Shown: positions 7,899-15,550 of the stretch, in pieces
Layout: every line of letters starts with the position of its first letter
How positions within the stretch are numbered: the first letter of the stretch is position 1
Translations under genes and position numbers: made by a program
The notes under the pieces: model-generated
Told to the model about the DNA's origin: nothing
Databases searched by the model: none
The model's input: only the letters and a program-made list of their open reading frames with translations
Virus record (IMG/VR): IMGVR_UViG_3300025133_004720
Span: 1 to 30,409 of that record
Source: a virus
Strand: one strand, 5' to 3'
DNA: 30,409 nt

Positions 7899-8552
7899 AT
7901 GTCTAAAAACAATATTTACCGATTGTTCAGATTAACAAATGGTGACAATCTAGTTGCAAAGATACATCGTTCCACAGACGATAAATATTATCTTGAGCGA
8001 CCAATGAGAATAACATCTATTATAGCCAATGACCCAATTGACCCCACAGGGATGTTCAAAAGGGAATTAGTTTACCTAGTCCCTTGGATAGAACACACAA
8101 ACGATAATGTTGTTCCAATTAAAAAATCAGTTGTAGTGTCTATGTGTATGGCTGATACAGAAATCAGCACAGCATATGATATTCAGAAAGAACGAGAAGA
8201 TGTAGGCGGAATGGGTGAAGAATCTTCTGATGCTCCTTTTCCAGAACAACCAACACATCCAAATAATAAGGATATTGATGAACTTCTTGGAAATATTATG
8301 TTTGAAGATGGAGAATTTATTCCAGAAAATAAAAATATAACTGATATGTCAATTAAAGATATTGTTAATAACATCCTCAATGACATCGTTGCAAATGCAC
8401 ATCAACCACCAGAAGAAGAATGGGACGAAAATACAATTGACAAAACTCGTGATGACTATGGTTGTCACTTAGAAGATTGGTCACCTTATATCGAAGATTA
8501 CACGAAAGAACCGCCTCCACACACGGAAGATGATACAAAAAAAGATTCCTAA
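7899..8552 (+). CDS. Sm-like-domain late protein of unknown function
   Basis: 217 residues. The first ~85 residues, with LTNGDNLVAKIHRSTDDKYY and LERPMRI, have the look of a small Sm/Hfq-like beta barrel found in many phage hypotheticals (inference from pattern only). After about residue 100 the protein is acidic, low in hydrophobics and probably disordered, with Pro-rich acidic segments (PPEEEWDEN, EPPPHTEDDTKKDS) and one helical stretch near 120-165. It has a dedicated TATAAATA late promoter and a strong ribosome site, so it should be expressed at high level late, suggesting a virion or assembly role. It is flanked by recombination genes that are not late-promoter driven. No function is assigned. 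Confidence 0.75.
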   Translation: MSKNNIYRLFRLTNGDNLVAKIHRSTDDKYYLERPMRITSIIANDPIDPTGMFKRELVYLVPWIEHTNDNVVPIKKSVVVSMCMADTEISTAYDIQKEREDVGGMGEESSDAPFPEQPTHPNNKDIDELLGNIMFEDGEFIPENKNITDMSIKDIVNNILNDIVANAHQPPEEEWDENTIDKTRDDYGCHLEDWSPYIEDYTKEPPPHTEDDTKKDS

Positions 8553-8559
8553 GAATCTT
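8542..8559 (+). other. Small inverted repeat spanning a stop codon
   Basis: AAGATTC (8542-8548), loop CTAA (8549-8552) and GAATCTT (8553-8559); the stop codon TAA of the Sm-like gene is in the loop. It is AT-rich and not followed by a T-run, so at best a weak transcript-end structure. The remaining 175 bases to the gp55 gene hold only the gp55 promoter region. Confidence 0.4.
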
Positions 8560-8677
8560 GAAACTGTCATCCTTTCTTATATATTATTAAATACCCCCTG
8601 TTGAATCCAGACATTATATGTATAAAACAGCCATTAATTTGTCAAGTCATTTTAGAAAATAATTTTAAATATTTTTG

Positions 8678-8715
8678 TTGATTTATTAATTTCTTCTGTT
8701 ATACTTTCGTATAAC
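8678..8715 (+). promoter_or_regulatory. gp55 promoter with overlapping inverted repeat
   Basis: TTGATT (8678-8683), 16-base spacer, TATACT (8700-8705) with an extended -10 TG at 8697-8698. The -10 lies inside a perfect inverted repeat, GTTATAC (8698-8704), TTTC, GTATAAC (8709-8715). The palindrome could be an operator for a repressor or form a hairpin at the mRNA 5' end. Confidence 0.65.
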
Positions 8716-8734
8716 ACAAAAGGAAATAAATATT

Positions 8735-9316
8735 GTGAGTAAAAAGAAAAAGAAAAGAACAAAACAAGCACCAGAGCATTATGTAAATAACAAAGAATTT
8801 TATATTGCTTTATGTGAATGGAAAGACCAACTAGCAGAAGCAGAAGAATGTGGCGACCCAAAACCACCAATATCAGATTATATTGGTGAATGTTTTTTAA
8901 AGATGGCTACAGGAATTGCACGAAGACCCAATTTTAATAACTACGAATTTAAAGAAGATATGATTGGGGATGCTATTGAGAACTGTATTCTTTATGCTCA
9001 TAATTTTAAAAAAGAAGGAAAGAATCCTTTTGCATATTTTACACAAATGATGTACTATGCTTTTATACGAAGAATACAAAAAGAAAAAAAGCAATTATAT
9101 GTGAAGTATAAATTAGCCGAAACAATGGAAGATTTTCAAAACTATATTTCTTGGGATGATACCGACCCTCACGAGAAATTATCTCTTAATAGGAAGTTTG
9201 GAGTTTCGGAAAATGATATAGAAAATTTTAAGAGTGGAAGCAAGAAGAAGACCGCAAAGAAGAAGACCACAAAGAAGAAGAAAGACACAGGTGGTACATT
9301 GGATGATATATTATGA
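8735..9316 (+). CDS. 55: Late-transcription sigma factor gp55
   Basis: 193 residues, GTG start with AGGA 8-12 bases upstream (T4 gp55 has 185). The core FKEDMIGDAIENCILYAHNF and PFAYFTQMMYYAFIRRIQKE is the conserved sigma2-like region of T4-family gp55. By family knowledge gp55 replaces sigma70 on host RNA polymerase, recognises TATAAATA, and is activated by the gp45 sliding clamp with co-activator gp33 (not in this window). Odd here is a Lys-rich linker at about 167-185 (KKKTAKKKTTKKKK) leading to a short tail GGTLDDIL; T4 gp55 carries its clamp-binding motif at the C-terminus, so LDDIL may be the equivalent. The last codons overlap gp47 (ATGA). Confidence 0.93.
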   Translation: MSKKKKKRTKQAPEHYVNNKEFYIALCEWKDQLAEAEECGDPKPPISDYIGECFLKMATGIARRPNFNNYEFKEDMIGDAIENCILYAHNFKKEGKNPFAYFTQMMYYAFIRRIQKEKKQLYVKYKLAETMEDFQNYISWDDTDPHEKLSLNRKFGVSENDIENFKSGSKKKTAKKKTTKKKKDTGGTLDDIL

Positions 9317-10377
9317 GTAAGGTGGCTTTAGTAACGGATACTCATTTTGGTGCAAGGAACGATTCTCAATTATTTCTAGATTACTTTTCGGAATTCTTTG
9401 AAGAACAATTTTTCCCTACATTAAGAAAACACGACATCGACACTGTGATACACGCAGGCGATTTAGTAGACAGACGAAAGTATATTAATTTTAATACATT
9501 ATCTACTATTCGTAACAAGTTTATGCAACCATTGAAGGATATGGGAGTTACTGTTCATTGTATATTAGGAAATCACGACACATATTATAAGAACACTAAC
9601 GATTTAAATTCATTGAAGGAATTATTTGTAGACAAGTACGATAATTTTATTTTATATGAGAAACCTACGGTCATTGACCTTGATGGGTTTGAGATATCGT
9701 TGCTTCCGTGGGTGAACAGAGAAAATAAAGAAAAATCATTAGAGTTTATCAAGAACACTAAAACAGATTGGTTGATTGGTCATCTTGAACTTACAGGATA
9801 TGAAGTGATGCGAGGCATCAAATATGAAGATGGAATGAACCCAGATATTTTCAAGAAGTTTGAACAGGTAATCTCTGGACATTTTCATTGCAAGCAGGAC
9901 AAAGGTAATATTCTTTATCTTGGAACACCATATCAAATGACATTTTCTTGTGTAGGTGAACCAAAAGGATTTTGGATTCTTGATACCGAAACACGAGAGA
10001 TGGAATATATTCAGAACAAGAAAAAGAAGTTCTTTAGTATTGTTTACAACGATGAAGAAAATACATACGACAAGTTTATATCACGAACCCACAAAGAATA
10101 TAAAGATGCATATGTAAAAATTTATGTGACACACAAAGAGAAGCCATACATCCTTGATAAAGTAATCGACACTTTATATCAAAGTGGTGTATTTAGTTTG
10201 AATGTTGTGGACAATATGGACGATACATTTAACTTTGATGATGATAAGAAAGCCGATATGACCAAATCAACCCTAGAATTGTTGTTTGAGGAGATAGACA
10301 ACAACGAAACATTGAAGAATAAAAAAGAAGTAAAAGGTTTGATAAAAGAGTTGTATATGGAGAGTTTGAGTGTATAA
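9313..10377 (+). CDS. 47: Recombination endonuclease subunit gp47 (Mre11-like)
   Basis: 354 residues (T4 gp47 has 339). The metallophosphoesterase motifs are all present: DTH at residues 9-11, GDLVDRR at 49-55, GNHD at 86-89, GH at 156-157 and GHFH at 189-192, which together bind two metal ions. By family knowledge gp47 is the nuclease partner of gp46, resecting double-strand ends to give 3' single strands for UvsX and helping degrade host DNA. It overlaps gp55 by ATGA and precedes gp46 by 12 bases, so they form one operon, although gp46 also has its own promoter within the end of this gene. Confidence 0.96.
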   Translation: MSKVALVTDTHFGARNDSQLFLDYFSEFFEEQFFPTLRKHDIDTVIHAGDLVDRRKYINFNTLSTIRNKFMQPLKDMGVTVHCILGNHDTYYKNTNDLNSLKELFVDKYDNFILYEKPTVIDLDGFEISLLPWVNRENKEKSLEFIKNTKTDWLIGHLELTGYEVMRGIKYEDGMNPDIFKKFEQVISGHFHCKQDKGNILYLGTPYQMTFSCVGEPKGFWILDTETREMEYIQNKKKKFFSIVYNDEENTYDKFISRTHKEYKDAYVKIYVTHKEKPYILDKVIDTLYQSGVFSLNVVDNMDDTFNFDDDKKADMTKSTLELLFEEIDNNETLKNKKEVKGLIKELYMESLSV

Positions 10378-10378
10378 T
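10351..10378 (+). promoter_or_regulatory. Candidate sigma70-like promoter for gp46
   Basis: TTGTAT (10351-10356), 16-base spacer, TATAAT (10373-10378), overlapping the end of gp47. The ATG of gp46 is at 10390, so the leader would be about 5 bases, and no Shine-Dalgarno sequence is visible. Confidence 0.55.
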
Positions 10379-10389
10379 AGTAAGTAATT

Positions 10390-12111
10390 ATGTTAGTATT
10401 TAAAACGGTGAAGTATAAGAACTTCTTGAGTACAGGTAACACCCCAACAGAGGTGTATCTAAACAAATATAATACGGTACTTGTATCTGGTGAGAACGGT
10501 GCAGGGAAATCAACAATGCTCGATGCATTGACTTTTGTGTTGTTTGGTAAATCATTTCGTGGTATCAACATCAAGGGACTGACTAACAGCATCAACGAAA
10601 AGGACTGCGTTGTTGAGGTAGAGTTTTCATACAACAAAGATGTATATAAAGTTATTCGTGGACAGAAACCAAAGATATTTGAAATCTATAAGAACGGAAA
10701 TCTCGTTCCACAGAATGCAACTGTAAGAGATTATCAACAGATTCTTGAAGAACAAATTTTAAAGATGTCTTATAAGGCATTTTGTCAAGTAGTCATCTTG
10801 GGTTCATCTAACTATATTCCTTTTATGAAACTATCGAATGCAGATAGACGGAAGATTGTTGAGGATTTACTTGACATTAATATCTTTTCTACTATGGGGA
10901 ATATGTTGAAGTCGAGAATGTCAGAGAACAAAGACAAGTTACAACTCATTTCGACAAGATTGACAGTCCTCATTACACAAATTGACAGTCACAAAAATCT
11001 CATTGAACGAATGGAAAATAAGGCAAAAGAATCTGTTTCTAGCCACAAAGAGGATTTACAATCTACTAACAAACAGATTCAAGAACTCACTGGTGAAGTG
11101 AATAATTGGCAGAGAGAAGTTGATATTCTATTAGAGAAGGTGAAGGATGAAAGTTCGTTATCGTCTAAACTGATTAAAGCAGAAGGTCTTGAGAAACAAC
11201 TGAAAACAAACATCAAGAAGGTCATCAAAGATATCTCATTTTATACCGATAATGATTCCTGTCCTATTTGCGACCAAAGCATCACAGATGAACACAAAGA
11301 ATCTGAAGTATCAAAGAAGAATGAAAAGATGGAAGAACTTAACGATGCGGTGAATAAGATTGGTGAAACCATATCAGAAACAGAGGACACACTAACAGAA
11401 ATTAATTCTGTTCTGTCTGATATTAGTACACTAGAAAAAAAGATTTCAAACAACAATTCATCCATTTCCGCCAGCAATCGGTATATCACAAAATTAAATA
11501 GTGATATTCAGGAGATTGCGGAAGACCGTGAAGAACTAGACAATGAACGAGAACGATTAGAAGAAATAGAGGCAGAATATCAGAAGATAGATAAGAAGAA
11601 AGAAGGATTAGTAGAAACCAGAACGGTTATGGAAGATACATCTTCTCTAATCAAAGAAGGCGGAATCAAAACAAAAATCATCAGGTACTATTTACCAGTG
11701 ATGAACAAATTAATAAACAACTATCTTGCATCTATGGATTTCTTTTGTCAATTTACACTGGATGAAGATTTCTCTGAAACAATCAAGAGTCGATATCGAG
11801 ATGATTTTACCTATTACAATTTCAGCGAAGGCGAACGATTGCGTATTGACCTTTCTTTGCTTTTGGTGTGGCGTGAAATTGCAAGACAAAAGAACAGCGT
11901 TAATTGTAATCTACTAATATTGGATGAAGTATTTGATTCTAGTTTAGATATAGGCGGAACAGAGGAGTTTCTAAAGATTCTAAACACATTCGGTGAGAGA
12001 GCAAATGTATTTGTTATTACACATAAAGCAGACCAGTTAATGGATAGATTTAAGAATCATATTCACTTTGAAAAGAAAAACAATTTCTCAAGGATTATAA
12101 GTGCAACATAA
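10390..12111 (+). CDS. 46: Recombination endonuclease subunit gp46 (Rad50/SMC-like ATPase)
   Basis: 573 residues (T4 gp46 has 560). Walker A GENGAGKST lies at residues 34-42. Long coiled-coil arms (about 175-290 and 300-420) flank a zinc hook CPIC at about 291-294, through which two molecules dimerise. Near the C-terminus come the ABC signature NFSEGERLRIDL and Walker B LLILDEVFDSSLD, then the His-switch region VFVITHKAD. By family knowledge gp46 with gp47 forms the phage Mre11-Rad50 complex for end resection and recombination-dependent replication. The start lacks a ribosome site, suggesting initiation on a near-leaderless transcript or coupling to gp47. The 3' end overlaps the methyltransferase gene by 11 bases. 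Confidence 0.96.
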   Translation: MLVFKTVKYKNFLSTGNTPTEVYLNKYNTVLVSGENGAGKSTMLDALTFVLFGKSFRGINIKGLTNSINEKDCVVEVEFSYNKDVYKVIRGQKPKIFEIYKNGNLVPQNATVRDYQQILEEQILKMSYKAFCQVVILGSSNYIPFMKLSNADRRKIVEDLLDINIFSTMGNMLKSRMSENKDKLQLISTRLTVLITQIDSHKNLIERMENKAKESVSSHKEDLQSTNKQIQELTGEVNNWQREVDILLEKVKDESSLSSKLIKAEGLEKQLKTNIKKVIKDISFYTDNDSCPICDQSITDEHKESEVSKKNEKMEELNDAVNKIGETISETEDTLTEINSVLSDISTLEKKISNNNSSISASNRYITKLNSDIQEIAEDREELDNERERLEEIEAEYQKIDKKKEGLVETRTVMEDTSSLIKEGGIKTKIIRYYLPVMNKLINNYLASMDFFCQFTLDEDFSETIKSRYRDDFTYYNFSEGERLRIDLSLLLVWREIARQKNSVNCNLLILDEVFDSSLDIGGTEEFLKILNTFGERANVFVITHKADQLMDRFKNHIHFEKKNNFSRIISAT

Positions 12112-13717
12112 TATTATGAAAACTGAAACACAACAATTTTATGAACGAAACAATTATGTAATCAATTCAGAAATGAATTGCTATTACCAAGACCTTGCTA
12201 ATATGACCCCAGACGAATTTCGTGAATGGGTAATCAAGATGCGAAAGACAGTAAAAGAATCTTGGGACTTGTTCGGAAACCCACCCCGCATCGGTAAAGA
12301 CGAACAAGCACTCGTTGAGCAATTCAATAAGATGGCAGAGTTTCCTATTCACGAGTTTACATTCACCGATGAACTTTCTGATGTAGACAATGATGTTATT
12401 ATAAACAAATCACGACTTGGTGGTGAAGCAGACCAATGGTTTAGTAATATGATGAAGACACGAATTAACTATACAGAGAAAGACACAGGATATTCCATTT
12501 ACGATTTGTTTGCCGATGACCGACATCTTGAGAAAATGGTAAAGGGAAGTATGCGACATTTCCGCCGAGATAGTTTATATGAACACGCAAAATCTGCAAT
12601 TCGTAATAACGACAAGTACGCAGTGGTAAGTGTAGATAATGGCAAAGAATGGATGGAAGCATTTCATAATAACCCAAAGATTTTTAAAGGTTATGATTTT
12701 ATGCTTGAAGAAACTAAGATGCGGGAAGGTGTAAACAGTGGATATTATCAGGTAGAACAATCTGATATTCTTCAGTTATCTAGACAACAAGTATTGGATT
12801 ATAAAGAAAAAGGATGGTTGGAGTATCGCAATCATTCTACATTCGATATAGATAATATGGGTGACAACAAAGCATACAACATTCGTGTGTATAAAAAAGA
12901 CAAAAAGATGTTTCCAAGAGGATTTTCGTCTTTTCGCATAGGATATATCCAAGTAGCCGTTAATTTCCCATCGATGACTGCTAAATACTTATATGAAAGA
13001 TTCACCGAAGATTTCAAAGACCAAGAAGTTATTAACATCTATGACCCATCGGCTGGTTGGGGTGGTCGTATACTTGGCGCTATGGCTGTTAGGGATGACC
13101 GCAGGATTCATTATATTGGTACTGACCCCAATACTGACAATTTTAGTGATGATGGTGGTGACAACAAGTATGCTTATCTCGCAGATTTTTACAATACCAA
13201 AACTTATCGTGGAAATCCAATCTTTTCCGAAACGAATACTTATCATATTTTCAAAGAAGGGTCAGAGGAAATCGGAAAACACCCAGAATTTCAACAGTAC
13301 AGAGGAAAAATCGACCTTATCTTTACTTCACCACCTTATTTCAACAGAGAGGCGTATAGCGAAGACAAAACTCAGTCGTACAAAAAATATGGGTCATCCT
13401 ACGAATCTTGGAGAGATGGATTCCTCAGAGGAACACTAGAAACTTGTGTTGAATATTTAAAACCAGACAGGTATTTGCTATGGAACATAGCCGATTTAAA
13501 GATAGGTAAAAACTTCTTACCACTTGAACAAGATTCAAGAGATATTCTCGAATCTTTAGGAATGGAATATTGCTATACACTTAAAATGGCGATGGAGTCA
13601 ATGCCCGGCCAAAATAGATTGGACGAGAATGGCGTTCCAATGTGCAAAAACTTCTGCAAAGTAAATGGCAAGTATATGAAGTATGAACCTGTATTTGTTT
13701 TCAGAAAATTGTCTTGA
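12101..13717 (+). CDS. DNA methyltransferase (TSPPY class) with a large N-terminal region
   Basis: 538 residues from GTG 12101, which has an AAGGA ribosome site 6 bases upstream; an ATG at 12116 is possible but has no ribosome site. The C-terminal part is an S-adenosylmethionine-dependent methyltransferase: motif I IYDPSAGWGGR (313-323) binds the cofactor, and motif IV FTSPPYF (408-414) is the catalytic signature, of the type most common in N4-cytosine enzymes. Motif I precedes motif IV, and YIGTDPN follows as motif II. The first ~290 residues contain no motif I recognise and might provide DNA recognition. No cognate restriction nuclease is adjacent, so it is an orphan enzyme, perhaps protecting phage DNA or marking it. 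It sits between gp46 and rnh, where T4 has only small genes. Confidence 0.88.
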   Translation: MQHNIMKTETQQFYERNNYVINSEMNCYYQDLANMTPDEFREWVIKMRKTVKESWDLFGNPPRIGKDEQALVEQFNKMAEFPIHEFTFTDELSDVDNDVIINKSRLGGEADQWFSNMMKTRINYTEKDTGYSIYDLFADDRHLEKMVKGSMRHFRRDSLYEHAKSAIRNNDKYAVVSVDNGKEWMEAFHNNPKIFKGYDFMLEETKMREGVNSGYYQVEQSDILQLSRQQVLDYKEKGWLEYRNHSTFDIDNMGDNKAYNIRVYKKDKKMFPRGFSSFRIGYIQVAVNFPSMTAKYLYERFTEDFKDQEVINIYDPSAGWGGRILGAMAVRDDRRIHYIGTDPNTDNFSDDGGDNKYAYLADFYNTKTYRGNPIFSETNTYHIFKEGSEEIGKHPEFQQYRGKIDLIFTSPPYFNREAYSEDKTQSYKKYGSSYESWRDGFLRGTLETCVEYLKPDRYLLWNIADLKIGKNFLPLEQDSRDILESLGMEYCYTLKMAMESMPGQNRLDENGVPMCKNFCKVNGKYMKYEPVFVFRKLS

Positions 13718-13743
13718 CAAATTGATTTTTTATGTCATACTAT
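13714..13743 (+). promoter_or_regulatory. Sigma70-like promoter for rnh, overlapping a stop codon
   Basis: TTGACA (13714-13719), 18-base spacer, TACTAT (13738-13743; a TATAAA at 13741-13746 is an alternative). The -35 contains the TGA stop of the methyltransferase. The rnh ATG at 13749 coincides with the expected transcript start, predicting a leaderless mRNA. Confidence 0.7.
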
Positions 13744-13748
13744 AAATT

Positions 13749-14609
13749 ATGATTTTACTAGATACAAACCAAACAATGATTGCAACCCTCTTTTCTATGT
13801 ACAAGAAAAATGAGTTGGTCAATGTAACCGAAGATGATATCCGCAAAGCAACTTTGCTTGGTATTAGCCGATTTAATAATCAATTCAAAGACAAGTATGG
13901 TGAAATAGTTTTGTGCTATGACACTGGTAACTACTGGCGGAAAGATATATTCCCAGAATATAAAGCAAGCAGAAAGAAAGCACAGAAAAGTGATGGTGTA
14001 GATTGGGGAAGAATCTATGGTTACTTTGGAACTGTTCGGGAAGAAATTAAGGAAGTATTTCCGTTTAAATCGATGTACTTAAATCATCTTGAAGCAGATG
14101 ATATTATTTCTGTGTTGGTGGAGAATTTATATGATAAGGAAAATATACTCATCGTATCGTCCGACAAAGATTTCCAACAACTGCAACGATTCCCTAATGT
14201 TCAACAATACAGTCCCAATAAAAAGAGTATGATTGTGTGCGAAGACCCAGAAGCATTTCTTGTAGAACATATGGTCAAGGGTGATGTATCTGATGGTATT
14301 CCCAATGTATTGTCCGATGACGATACCTTCATAGACCCAGACAAAAAGCAAACCACAATGACCAAGAAACGACTGAACGAAGCAATAGGACACTATACAT
14401 CGGGTGCATTAAATTTTAATGAAACACAAGTTAAATATATCAGGAATTGGATTAGAAATAAAACAATGATTGATATGAAAGAAATCCCACAAGAACATAA
14501 AGACAGAATACTTGATGAGTGGGTAAAACCAATGGTTGGTGATAACTCACAAGTATTTGATTATATGGTCGGTAATCGACTAGGAGATATGGTAGACATT
14601 GTAATATGA
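13749..14609 (+). CDS. rnh: Ribonuclease H / 5'-3' exonuclease (T4 Rnh family)
   Basis: 286 residues (T4 RNase H has 305). It is a FEN-1-like PIN-domain nuclease: acidic metal ligands at Asp5 (MILLDTNQ), Asp58 (CYDTGNYWRKDIFPEYK), the LEADDII cluster at 114-120, SSDKDFQQL at 137-145 and GDVSDGIPN at 178-186. By family knowledge it removes RNA primers and adjacent DNA from lagging-strand fragments at the T4 fork. It lies directly upstream of clamp and clamp-loader genes, fitting a replication operon. No ribosome site precedes the ATG. It ends ATGA with the next small gene. Confidence 0.93.
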   Translation: MILLDTNQTMIATLFSMYKKNELVNVTEDDIRKATLLGISRFNNQFKDKYGEIVLCYDTGNYWRKDIFPEYKASRKKAQKSDGVDWGRIYGYFGTVREEIKEVFPFKSMYLNHLEADDIISVLVENLYDKENILIVSSDKDFQQLQRFPNVQQYSPNKKSMIVCEDPEAFLVEHMVKGDVSDGIPNVLSDDDTFIDPDKKQTTMTKKRLNEAIGHYTSGALNFNETQVKYIRNWIRNKTMIDMKEIPQEHKDRILDEWVKPMVGDNSQVFDYMVGNRLGDMVDIVI

Positions 14610-14797
14610 AGCGGTCAAATAACAACAATAAAGGTGGAGATAATAAAAAACGATATTGTGGTAGTGGAAAAGCAAAAAAAACCAAAAAAAGAAAATTACG
14701 ACACAAAGATAAACGAGCAATTAAAGATATGATTGATAATGTCAAACCAGATGAATATGACAAATATTCTGATTATATAGGATGGGATAATGATTGA
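14606..14797 (+). CDS. Small highly basic protein of unknown function
   Basis: 63 residues, start overlapping the rnh stop (ATGA). The first 38 residues are dominated by Lys, Arg and Asn (KRSNNNNKGGDNKKRYCGSG, then KAKKTKKRKLRHKDKR), followed by an acidic, aromatic C-terminus (KPDEYDKYSDYIGWDND). Such composition suggests nucleic-acid binding with a separate protein-contact tail, but no family is recognised. Translational coupling and tight fit between rnh and gp45 support it being real. Confidence 0.65.
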   Translation: MKRSNNNNKGGDNKKRYCGSGKAKKTKKRKLRHKDKRAIKDMIDNVKPDEYDKYSDYIGWDND

Positions 14798-14821
14798 CAA
14801 GAGAAGCCCCTATGATACAAT
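14794..14821 (+). promoter_or_regulatory. Sigma70-like promoter for gp45, overlapping a stop codon
   Basis: TTGACA (14794-14799), 16-base spacer, TACAAT (14816-14821). The TGA stop of the small basic gene is inside the -35. Here a conventional leader of about 27 bases with GGAG precedes the gp45 ATG. Confidence 0.7.
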
Positions 14822-14854
14822 TACAATACATAAACCCAAACAACGGAGAATATT

Positions 14855-15550
14855 ATGACAACAGCAACAACAAATAAAATGAACATTTCAACCGAAACAC
14901 TTGATTTACTTAAAAACTTTTCAAGTATTAATTCAAATATACTTGTAAAAGAAGGAAACCGAATTCGTACTATTTCAAACTATAAGAATGTTTTAGCAGA
15001 AGCAACTGTTTCGGAAACCTTCGATACAGAGTTTGGTATTTGGGATTTGACGAAATTTCTCGGCACGGTATCTCTTTTTGATTCGCCAACATTTGAATTT
15101 GGTGAACGAGCAGTTACTGTTTCTGGAAATAATGGTGCAGAAGTTGTTTATTATTATTGTGAACCAAAACTTCTTACAACGGTTACCAAAGAAATCAAAA
15201 TGCCTGATGCAGTGGTGAACTGTGAACTTCTTGAATATGATTTCAAGGAAATTCAAAAATCCTCATCTGTCCTGCAACTACCAGACCTAAAGATTTCATC
15301 AGAAGGTAACAAAGTAGTCCTCACAGTACAAGACCGAAAAGACCCTTCATCCAATACATATTCAATGGAAATTGGTGACCACAATGAAGATAGCACATTT
15401 GAATTTTTCTTCAAGATGGAGAATTTGAAAATGCTTATAGGTGATTATGACGTTGAGATTTGTAAAAACAGTGTTGCTCGTTTCACAAACAAGAACATTG
15501 ATTTGAAGTATTGGATTGCAATGGAGCCGGACTCAAATTATAACGGATGA
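14855..15550 (+). CDS. 45: Sliding clamp gp45
   Basis: 231 residues (T4 gp45 has 228). Recognised by length, by its N-terminal pattern LSTETLDLLKNFSSIN-like (here ISTETLDLLKNFSSINSN, followed by ILVKEGN), by a central FDSPTFEFGERAVTVSG segment, and by its place immediately before gp44. By family knowledge it is a trimeric ring that tethers the gp43 polymerase and also activates late transcription by contacting gp55 and gp33. Start supported by GGAG 8-10 bases upstream. It overlaps gp44 by 4 bases. Confidence 0.92.
   Translation: MTTATTNKMNISTETLDLLKNFSSINSNILVKEGNRIRTISNYKNVLAEATVSETFDTEFGIWDLTKFLGTVSLFDSPTFEFGERAVTVSGNNGAEVVYYYCEPKLLTTVTKEIKMPDAVVNCELLEYDFKEIQKSSSVLQLPDLKISSEGNKVVLTVQDRKDPSSNTYSMEIGDHNEDSTFEFFFKMENLKMLIGDYDVEICKNSVARFTNKNIDLKYWIAMEPDSNYNG

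Noticed and set aside
8542-8559. Terminator after the Sm-like gene
   Set aside because: The 7-bp AT-rich stem is not followed by a T-run; kept only as a weak inverted repeat.
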